Shown one piece after another: positions 1 through 4,846 of a stretch of DNA of 6,909 nucleotides (position 1 is its first letter; every line of letters starts with the position of its first letter). Made by a program: the position numbers and the translations under genes. The stretch is from positions 1 to 6,909 of the forward strand of contig SYAA01000036.1 of the NCBI GenBank assembly GCA_005789055.1. Reading direction: 5' to 3'. The stretch is from Actinomycetota bacterium. Its GTDB lineage: Bacteria > Actinomycetota > Actinomycetes > Mycobacteriales > Mycobacteriaceae. The notes beneath the pieces were generated by a model. That model worked only from the letters and a program-made list of their open reading frames with translations. It did not search any database and was not told the DNA's origin.

Positions 1-102
1 TCGCGACAACTCGACGGCGATCACGGAGGCAATCGGGTCGGCTAGGTCAGCCAGGTCGGCTAGGTCGATGCCATCGGGCTGGGGCGGTGTCGTCTCGAAC
101 AT
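1..102 (-). CDS. N-terminal 34 codons of an unidentified protein, running off the left edge
   Basis: An ATG at 100-102 opens a frame with no stop through position 1. The product begins MFETTPPQPDGIDLADLADL and has an in-register DLA-DLA-DLA tract made by a 9-bp repeat (37-66). No domain can be recognised in 34 residues. The start is supported by a good -10 element (GATAAT, 109-114) placed so that transcription would begin at or next to the ATG, which makes the mRNA leaderless. That promoter resembles the LexA-independent DNA-damage class, which in mycobacteria drives many 13E12-repeat (DUF222/HNH) genes, and those often start with MFE or MFD. A 13E12-type protein is therefore a guess from context, not from homology. 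The rhodopsin gene upstream on the same strand is separated from it by a terminator, so the two are probably not one transcript. Confidence 0.6.
   Translation of the reverse strand, partial: MFETTPPQPDGIDLADLADLADPIASVIAVELSR
37..66 (-). repeat. 9-bp tandem repeat encoding Asp-Leu-Ala x3
   Basis: Codons 13-22 of the partial gene read GAC CTA GCC, GAC CTG GCT, GAC CTA GCC, GAC. The first and third units are identical and the middle one differs only at third codon positions. This is a short in-frame coding repeat that could vary in copy number by slippage. Confidence 0.75.
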
Positions 103-108
103 GAGGTC

Positions 109-131
109 ATTATCCCAGGGGGGTCTGACAA
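109..131 (-). promoter_or_regulatory. Probable PafBC/RecA-NDp-type (DNA damage) promoter, leaderless
   Basis: On the minus strand TTGTCAGAC (131-123) is followed by exactly 8 bp (122-115) and then GATAAT (114-109). The published mycobacterial RecA-independent damage promoter has the form TTGTCRGTG, 8 bp, TAnnnT. The upstream half matches at TTGTCRG, the spacing is exact, and the -10 differs from TAnnnT only in its first base. The ATG lies 6 bp beyond the -10, which puts the likely start of transcription at the start codon. Assignment to PafBC is inferred from the motif only. Confidence 0.55.
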
Positions 132-156
132 GTTAGGCAAGCAAAACGGCCCCGAA

Positions 157-202
157 TGCACTGACACCCCCCGGGAACAATCCCGGGGGGTGCCAGTGTG
201 CA
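157..202 (-). terminator. Intrinsic terminator downstream of the rhodopsin gene
   Basis: A perfect 12-bp stem pairs CACCCCCCGGGA (165-176) with TCCCGGGGGGTG (181-192) around a 4-nt loop ACAA. It extends, after one mismatch and a 2-nt bulge, through CTG and TGCA pairs to 157 and 202. It begins 62 bp after the rhodopsin stop codon (265-267). In the minus direction a short TTTT run (146-143) follows about 10 nt after the stem, so the U tract is weak and slightly distant, as is usual in actinobacteria. It also shields the damage-type promoter at 109-131 from read-through. Confidence 0.65.
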
Positions 203-264
203 TTGCCGGCCGGTGGCCGGACGGGTGCTCAGCCGGCCGGTTGGCCGGCCAGCGTCAGGCGCCG

Positions 265-1095
265 CTACGCTGCGCGGCTGGTGACCACGTGATCGTGCTC
301 GTGGTGGCCCTCCTCGGCGGCGAAGCTGGGATCGTCCGCGTAGGACTTCAGGCGGGCGATCTTGTAGATCAGCAGGCCGTAGAGGCACTTGGCCAGGATG
401 TCGGCCAGTGAGTATCCGATCTGCATGCCCACCCAGCCGGATGCACCCGAACCCGGGAAGTACAGCGGCAGGATGTAGGCGATCGGGTAGACGCCCCAGG
501 TTGCGAACAACAGGATCCGCAGGTTGCTCACCGTCGAGCGAACCGACTCGGGCTGGCGTTCCAGCGACTTCGTCAGCTCGACGAACAACACGTAGAGGAT
601 GTAGAGGAACGGAATGGTGGACAGCAGACCGAAGATATTCCGGGTGGCGTTGTCACCGCTGATCTCGCCGGGGTAGCCGAGCGCGATCATCAAGGCAGAT
701 GCCGGAATCAGACGCCACAGCAGCGACGACTGCAGCTTCTTGGCCAGCGCGAGCACGAGGACCAGTTCGGTCAGCAGCAGTGGCACCGTGAGCAGCCAGT
801 CCACGTAGCGGTAGCCCTCGTTAAACGACTGTCCCGCAGCCTGAACGTAGGTGCCCTTCCCGCCGGCCGCGTCAGTCACGAATGCGTGCCTGAACGAGTC
901 GAAGATCCGGAAGTAGTGGTAGGCGGCGATGCCAGTCACAATCGCCGAAATCACCAGCGCTTGCCGGTAGCGGGGCAGGACCCTCCGCTGGGATGCCAGC
1001 AGGAAGATCGTAGTGAACAGCTGTGCTGCGATCGTAAGGGACAGGAAGTTGTAAACCGTATCAAATTGTCCTTGGGACAGTTCCGCAGGAATCAT
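265..1095 (-). CDS. Light-driven proton-pump rhodopsin, xanthorhodopsin/Gloeobacter-rhodopsin type
   Basis: A 276-residue seven-helix retinal protein of the inner membrane that should pump protons outward in light. Helix C reads RYVDWLLTVPLLLTEL, giving Schiff-base counterion D99, T103 and cytoplasmic proton donor E110 (the DTE pump motif). H60 in helix B matches the counterion-paired histidine of proteorhodopsins. Helix G carries D232 and the retinal-binding lysine K236 (ADILAK). Helix F has the retinal-pocket WGVYP at 200-204. L107 at the colour-tuning site predicts green absorption. G156 (FGLLST, helix E) aligns with G178 of Gloeobacter rhodopsin and G156 of xanthorhodopsin, the glycine that leaves room for a carotenoid antenna. 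Helices lie roughly at 17-34, 46-66, 96-117, 125-140, 154-172, 192-213 and 223-247. The tail is short and His-rich (HHEHDH, 264-269). The ATG is supported by GAAGG 6 nt upstream. No retinal-synthesis gene (blh, crt) is visible in the window. Confidence 0.96.
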   Translation of the reverse strand: MIPAELSQGQFDTVYNFLSLTIAAQLFTTIFLLASQRRVLPRYRQALVISAIVTGIAAYHYFRIFDSFRHAFVTDAAGGKGTYVQAAGQSFNEGYRYVDWLLTVPLLLTELVLVLALAKKLQSSLLWRLIPASALMIALGYPGEISGDNATRNIFGLLSTIPFLYILYVLFVELTKSLERQPESVRSTVSNLRILLFATWGVYPIAYILPLYFPGSGASGWVGMQIGYSLADILAKCLYGLLIYKIARLKSYADDPSFAAEEGHHEHDHVVTSRAA

Positions 1096-1100
1096 CTCTC

Positions 1101-1106
1101 ACCTTC
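1101..1106 (-). promoter_or_regulatory. Ribosome binding site of the rhodopsin gene
   Basis: The minus strand reads GAAGGTGAGAG just before the ATG at 1093-1095. The GAAGG core is 6 nt from the start, which is good spacing and fixes the start at MIPAEL. Confidence 0.75.
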
Positions 1107-1235
1107 GGGTTGCGACGCGGGTCCATGGTCAGACCTCAGCGTACGATAATGCACGATCGCGCTAATAGCTCACTAATGTCTCGATTTTGCCGCTTTTTAT
1201 CTCGGCTGCGGCCACCGAAACGGGGCCACCACGAT

Positions 1236-1241
1236 GGAAGG
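1236..1241 (+). promoter_or_regulatory. Probable ribosome binding site of the SDR gene
   Basis: GGAAGG lies 12 nt before the ATG at 1254. The spacing is longer than ideal, but no better candidate is near this or the alternative upstream in-frame starts. Confidence 0.45.
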
Positions 1242-1253
1242 CGGCACAACGAC

Positions 1254-1940
1254 ATGCCTGATCGCGGCCTCGACGGCGCGTCGATCATCGTGGTCGGCGC
1301 CAGCGGCGGCATCGGCCGTCACATCGCCACCCAACTCGCTGAACGGGGTGCTCGTCTGACCCTGGTCGCACGCGATGTGACCAGGCTTGAATCGCGCGGC
1401 AACAGCAACGTGGTGGCGGCGGATCTGCGCGACGCCGAGGCCGGAAGACGCATCGTGGCTGCCGCACTAGCAACGAACGAGCGACTCGACGGACTAGTGA
1501 ACGCCGCGGGAGTCGTCGCTTTCGGGCCACTTGCCGACACCGACGACGACGTGATCGAAGACCTCTTCCTGACCAACGTCCTGGGGCCACTCTGGCTGAT
1601 GCGGGCCGCCCTGCCCGCGCTGACCGAGTCCCGCGGATTCATCGCCAACATCAGCGGCGTGGTCGCCGAACAACCACTCGCCGGGATGGCCGCCTACGCG
1701 GCTTCCAAGGCCGCGATGACCGCAGCCGACCGGGCGTTGGCCCGCGAGTTACGCGCCGCCGGAATCACCGTGACCGACGCGCGCCCGCCACACACCGAAA
1801 CCGGTTTGGCTGATCGCCCACTCAGCGGTGTCGCGCCGAAGCTGCGTGAAGGCCTGCAACCCGACGCTGTGGCCCGCCGAATCATCGCGGCCATCGTCGC
1901 CGGCGAGCGGGAGATCCCCGGCGAGGCGTTCAGCGCCTGA
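1254..1940 (+). CDS. Short-chain dehydrogenase/reductase (classical SDR, NADP(H)-type)
   Basis: A 228-residue soluble oxidoreductase with a single Rossmann fold. The cofactor motif GASGGIG is at 15-21, basic R40 at the end of the second strand suggests NADP(H) preference, and D57-L58 contact the adenine. NAAG is at 83-86, and the catalytic tetrad is N108, S134 (NISG), Y148 and K152 (YAASK). After the catalytic lysine comes RPPHTET, a variant of the usual PG-x-x-x-T loop. Length is normal for a classical SDR. The frame stays open upstream to an ATG at 1110, but those 48 extra residues are basic, unlike any SDR leader, and overlap the control region, so the ATG at 1254 is preferred. The substrate cannot be read from sequence. 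It is divergent from the rhodopsin gene and ends 20 bp from the convergent antiporter gene. Confidence 0.92.
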   Translation: MPDRGLDGASIIVVGASGGIGRHIATQLAERGARLTLVARDVTRLESRGNSNVVAADLRDAEAGRRIVAAALATNERLDGLVNAAGVVAFGPLADTDDDVIEDLFLTNVLGPLWLMRAALPALTESRGFIANISGVVAEQPLAGMAAYAASKAAMTAADRALARELRAAGITVTDARPPHTETGLADRPLSGVAPKLREGLQPDAVARRIIAAIVAGEREIPGEAFSA

Positions 1941-1960
1941 CCGATCCGGGATCTGCGACC

Positions 1961-3586
1961 CTACGAGCTGGCGGTGGGCCGATCGTCGGCCGGTTGAACC
2001 TCTGCCTCCTCCGGTGCCCCATCGCCGGCCACCTGATCGGCCAACTCCAACCCCGCGCCGGCATACACGTTGAAGGCGATGCCAACGCCGTGGTCCTTGG
2101 CCCAGTGCACCTCATCGTCGTATCGGGCGACGGCGGCGACCTTGCCGCTGAACCCCGACTCGCGCAGACATTCGAGCGCGGTGACGTTGGCGCCGTGACG
2201 CGGCATCGCCAGCACGGCAATGCGCACCGAGTCGGAGCGCTCCAGTTGGTTCCAGAAGTACAGATCGGTGGCGTCACCCTCGATCACCCGCAGGCCCTTC
2301 TCCGCGAGTCGCTCGACTCGGGGCCCGTCAAAGTCGACACCCACCACCCGGAGTCCATAGTGATCTGTAAGTCGTTGGTAGGCAGCAAATCCCACTCGGC
2401 CCATCCCGATCACCACGACCTCGGCGTCGCCGGCGTCGCCGGATCGTTCTTCGGGATGCAATGCGCTTTCATCCTGGGCGGGAAGCCGGGCCGCGATCTT
2501 CTCGACCATCAGATGTCCACGTCTGTTGACCAATGCCGACACCACGAAGCTCAGTGCCACCGCGATCGACATCTCGACGAGCCAGGACTGGCCTAACAAC
2601 CCTGCCGAGACACCGACCGACACGACGATCAGGCCAAATTCGGAGTAGTTCATCAGGCTCAGCCCCGCCAGCAACGCCGTGCGGTAGCGCAGCTTCAAGA
2701 CCGACAACAGCACCACATACCAGGCCGCCTTGAAAGGCAGGAGCAGCACCATCACCAGTGCGACGCCGATGGTGGGCAGGTCCGGTAGACCGGTCAGCCC
2801 GATCGACACGAAGAACCCGACGAGCAACAACTCCTTGATGTGAAACAGCGACCGCGCGAGCTCGGACGAAGCCGGGTGCGATGCCAGCAGTACCCCGATG
2901 ATCAGGGCGCCCAGGTCTCCCTTGAGTCCGAGCGCGGAGAACAACGCGTACCCGGGCACCAATGCCATCACGATGCCAAACAGTGACTGCATCTCTCCGT
3001 GGCCCAGCCGGGTCCAGATCTTGCGCAGGATCCGCGTCAGCGGCCATAGACCCACCAATGCCAGCGCCCAGGGGCTGGGCAGGTGACCGCTGGTGGCCGT
3101 CAGGAAGATCACGGCGATAATGTCCTGCATCACCAGGATGCCGATGGCGACGCGGCCGTAGAGCGCGTGCGATTCGCCCCGCTCCTCGAGGACCTTGACC
3201 ACAAAAACCGTGCTGGAGAACGACAGCGCGAAAGCGAGCAGGGCGATCGTCTGCATGCCCTGCCCAGCCAGCATGGCCATCCCGGCCACCGCGGCAAGCC
3301 ACATGACGACGCTTCCGAGAATGACGCTGACCACCATGTGCGCAGATGTGGTCAACCACACCTCGCGACGGAGCAGTATGCGAATGTCCAATTTGAGGCC
3401 GATCGCAAAGAGCAACAATGTGACGCCCAGGCCCGCCATCATGTCCAGCTGGGGCAGTTCCGCCACGTCGAGGGCGTTGATGACGAATCCCGCCGCGAGA
3501 AATCCGACCAGCGGGGGTAGCCGCACAGCCATGGCGAGGCCGCCAAGACCGAAGGTGACGACGAGATAGATAGCGACAACTGTCAT
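1961..3586 (-). CDS. KefB/KefC-like monovalent cation:proton antiporter (CPA2) with RCK/TrkA-N domain
   Basis: A 541-residue membrane protein that should exchange K+ (or Na+) for H+. Residues 1-360 form a hydrophobic domain of about 11-13 helices with CPA2 hallmarks: LLLFAIGLKLD (57-67), the conserved Q154-D155 pair in ILVMQDIIAV, LLVGFFVSIGL (254-264) and NYSEFGLIVV (313-322). A charged linker (about 369-388) leads to a single RCK N-terminal nucleotide-binding domain with VVVIGMGRVG (G394, G396, G399) and D418 closing the second strand. No RCK-C domain follows, and the protein ends in a short acidic tail. It is somewhat shorter than E. coli KefB/KefC (about 600 residues). The frame extends to a TTG at 3670, but those 28 residues are non-hydrophobic, whereas the ATG at 3584-3586 begins the first helix and has AGGGGGA 6 nt upstream. 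Ion specificity and glutathione gating cannot be judged. Confidence 0.93.
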   Translation of the reverse strand: MTVVAIYLVVTFGLGGLAMAVRLPPLVGFLAAGFVINALDVAELPQLDMMAGLGVTLLLFAIGLKLDIRILLRREVWLTTSAHMVVSVILGSVVMWLAAVAGMAMLAGQGMQTIALLAFALSFSSTVFVVKVLEERGESHALYGRVAIGILVMQDIIAVIFLTATSGHLPSPWALALVGLWPLTRILRKIWTRLGHGEMQSLFGIVMALVPGYALFSALGLKGDLGALIIGVLLASHPASSELARSLFHIKELLLVGFFVSIGLTGLPDLPTIGVALVMVLLLPFKAAWYVVLLSVLKLRYRTALLAGLSLMNYSEFGLIVVSVGVSAGLLGQSWLVEMSIAVALSFVVSALVNRRGHLMVEKIAARLPAQDESALHPEERSGDAGDAEVVVIGMGRVGFAAYQRLTDHYGLRVVGVDFDGPRVERLAEKGLRVIEGDATDLYFWNQLERSDSVRIAVLAMPRHGANVTALECLRESGFSGKVAAVARYDDEVHWAKDHGVGIAFNVYAGAGLELADQVAGDGAPEEAEVQPADDRPTASS

Positions 3587-3592
3587 CGGCGG

Positions 3593-3599
3593 TCCCCCT
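3593..3599 (-). promoter_or_regulatory. Ribosome binding site that sets the antiporter start
   Basis: AGGGGGA on the minus strand sits 6 nt before the ATG at 3584-3586. This supports that start over the longer TTG-initiated frame from 3670. Confidence 0.7.
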
Positions 3600-3636
3600 G
3601 GTCCAACGCGGCGGTCGCTGACGAGGCCGGCGACCC

Positions 3637-3661
3637 GGCCTACTGCTTGGGTCAGACAAGT
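3637..3661 (-). promoter_or_regulatory. Possible promoter element upstream of the antiporter gene, similar to that at 109-133
   Basis: The minus strand reads ACTTGTCTGACCC (3661-3649), matching the ACTTGTCAGACCC upstream of the leftmost gene (133-121) at 12 of 13 positions. After TTGTCTGAC and 8 bp comes TAGGCC (3642-3637). The spacing equals the damage-promoter form, but the -10 lacks its final T and the central R is T. It is at best a weak or degenerate promoter with a leader of about 45 nt. Confidence 0.25.
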
Positions 3662-3706
3662 ATCCCGCAAAAATCCGGCGTATTCACCAGCGCCTAGTCG
3701 ATGCTC

Positions 3707-3924
3707 ATTACTGGATCGTTCGACATGACCGGCAATCTCTGGGAATGGAATGACCTGGTTGTGGATCTCCCGCCCCGGGTACTACGGAGCCCGATTCGCG
3801 TGGCGTTCGTGGCGGCTCGTGGAGTCAGAGAATTCTTGCCGTAGCGAATTCCGCTCGGCGCGACTACCCAACCGGCTATCAACTCCGGGCCGCCGACGGG
3901 TATCCCGAGACCCAATCAGGCTGA
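3707..3924 (+). pseudogene. Frameshifted remnant of a formylglycine-generating-enzyme (SUMF1/FGE-sulfatase) domain
   Basis: Two pieces of one conserved domain lie in different plus-strand frames. The first (about 3707-3766) reads ITGSFDMTGNLWEWNDLVVD and contains the hallmark DM-x-GN-x-WEW of FGE-sulfatase domains. The second (3778-3921) reads GTTEPDSRGVRGGSWSQ and contains the second hallmark RG-x-RGGSW, then VANSARRDYPTGYQLRAADG where the family usually ends in a GFR-like motif. The first frame hits TAG at 3842 and TAG lies before it at 3695; the second frame hits TGA at 3751 and ends at TGA 3922. A frame change between about 3754 and 3785 is therefore required. The N-terminal bulk of the domain is missing. 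No promoter or ribosome site is seen. Intact relatives modify a sulfatase cysteine or are divergent secreted proteins; this one should be inactive. Base composition and the two GAATTC sites differ from the neighbours, suggesting foreign origin. Confidence 0.62.
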
Positions 3925-4006
3925 GCCGCAGCCCATTCAGGCCAGCAAACAATTGGTGCGGGCCGGCCAGCGTGCATTGATCGGCGAGACGTCGACCAGG
4001 CTGACG
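3925..4006. other. Intergenic stretch between the FGE remnant and the TIGR04255 gene
   Basis: No gene is supported here. It is the downstream region of the TIGR04255 gene on the minus strand and includes a GC-rich GGGCCGGCC run (3959-3967), but I see no clear terminator hairpin with a U tract. Confidence 0.4.
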
Positions 4007-4834
4007 TCAGCGGCTGTGCCGGCCGGGGACGGGTACGGCGCGGAACAGGCTCCGGGAGTTGTCGGTGAGCGAGCGCTGGAACGCTTCGCCGATGGGGGCG
4101 TGCACGCCGCGGAGAACGCGGGCCACCAGATCCGGGTCGAGGAACTTGGCCGGATCGGCGCTGAAATCGCAGAAGCCATCGAAGTCCATCGCGAAGAAGG
4201 GGCCCGGCTCGAACGGCGGCCGTTTGAGGAAGCGATGGTTCACCACGCTGCCCTGCGGGACGGCGGCGTAGCCGATCTGAAGTCCGCCGCCGTTGCCGAG
4301 GTCGAAGGACACCGCCGCCTGCAGTGCCCGCACTGGAACGCCCTCCGGTGCTACCGACAGCGTGCCGAGGACACCGGGCGCGATCCAGTCGCTCCAGGCC
4401 CGCACCTCCGACATCGGTTCTCGGACGCGCACCTCGTTGATGTACCGCAGGCCGACCCGTGTCAGCGCCGGGGCGACGCCGGCGGTGATCAACGTTCGGC
4501 AGGCGTCGTTCACCACGCCGGCGAGATCGTCGAAGTCGCGGTAGGCCGTGGTTTCGTAAGTCAACGAGTTCGAGGTCAGGGTGAGCGCCTCGGTGCTCTC
4601 GGCGTTGCGCAGGACGACGGACTGGCGGGCGACGAGTTGCGGTGCGGCGCCGAGGCCGGTTGGCTCAACCGCCATTCCGGTGATCGGTTCGGCGATCGGG
4701 AAGCGGTGTTCGCAGGCGATGGCGATCGCATCGAGGGTGTCCTGCTGGCGCAGTCGGGGCGAGTCGGTGAAGCGCAGTTCTGCAGTGACAAGCGCAACGG
4801 GCGGCACGGCGAAGTGTTCACGGTCGGGGTGCAT
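4007..4834 (-). CDS. TIGR04255-family protein of unknown function
   Basis: A 275-residue, apparently cytosolic protein with no signal peptide or membrane helices. It matches the sporadically distributed TIGR04255 family as I know it: an N-terminal strand PPVALVTAELRF (11-22), a central stretch with TSNSLTYETTAYRDF (87-101), the signature TRVGLRYINEV (125-135), and a late FFAMDFDGF (213-221) followed by a helical end. Family length is normally 230-280 residues, so it looks complete. The biochemical role of the family is not known to me. The ATG at 4832-4834 lies 12 bp after the TAG of the PPE gene and in the same frame, with no good Shine-Dalgarno sequence, so translation may depend on coupling to the upstream gene. 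No other start fits, because that TAG closes the frame and the four codons between are not usual starts. Confidence 0.82.
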   Translation of the reverse strand: MHPDREHFAVPPVALVTAELRFTDSPRLRQQDTLDAIAIACEHRFPIAEPITGMAVEPTGLGAAPQLVARQSVVLRNAESTEALTLTSNSLTYETTAYRDFDDLAGVVNDACRTLITAGVAPALTRVGLRYINEVRVREPMSEVRAWSDWIAPGVLGTLSVAPEGVPVRALQAAVSFDLGNGGGLQIGYAAVPQGSVVNHRFLKRPPFEPGPFFAMDFDGFCDFSADPAKFLDPDLVARVLRGVHAPIGEAFQRSLTDNSRSLFRAVPVPGRHSR

Positions 4835-4846
4835 GAGAAGTACAGG

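Larger units (their letters stand above)
1096..1253. promoter_or_regulatory. Divergent regulatory spacer between rhodopsin and dehydrogenase genes
   Basis: This 158-bp spacer must hold the promoters of both genes. Its middle (about 1141-1200) is clearly richer in A and T than the flanking genes. It carries two pairs of short direct repeats at one-helical-turn spacing: ACGAT at 1143 and 1153, and CTAAT at 1162 and 1173. Candidate -10 elements of the TAnnnT form exist on both strands (for example TAATGT at 1174-1179 on plus, and TACGCT or TATCGT near 1138-1150 on minus), but none has a convincing -35 partner. Exact promoters cannot be fixed from sequence alone. Confidence 0.4.

Noticed and set aside
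1110..1253. Upstream extension of the SDR gene by 48 codons to the ATG at 1110
   Set aside because: The extra residues are basic and unlike SDR leaders, the Rossmann motif is correctly placed from the ATG at 1254, and the stretch is the divergent control region.
1977..1991. Small hairpin GGCCGA-TCG-TCGGCC downstream of the SDR gene as a terminator
   Set aside because: The stem is only 6 bp, no T run follows in either direction, and it lies within the codons of the antiporter C-terminus.
2469..3659. A 396-codon minus-strand frame overlapping the antiporter gene
   Set aside because: It is a shifted frame of the antiporter gene, rich in Arg/Gly/His, with no domain; the overlapping frame has clear CPA2 and RCK motifs.
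3587..3670. Upstream extension of the antiporter gene to a TTG at 3670
   Set aside because: The 28 added residues are not hydrophobic or homologous to the family, and AGGGGGA is correctly spaced for the ATG at 3586.
3830..3851. Two GAATTC sequences 16 bp apart as possible insertion-sequence ends
   Set aside because: They are short, lack matching flanks or target duplications, and lie inside the FGE remnant.
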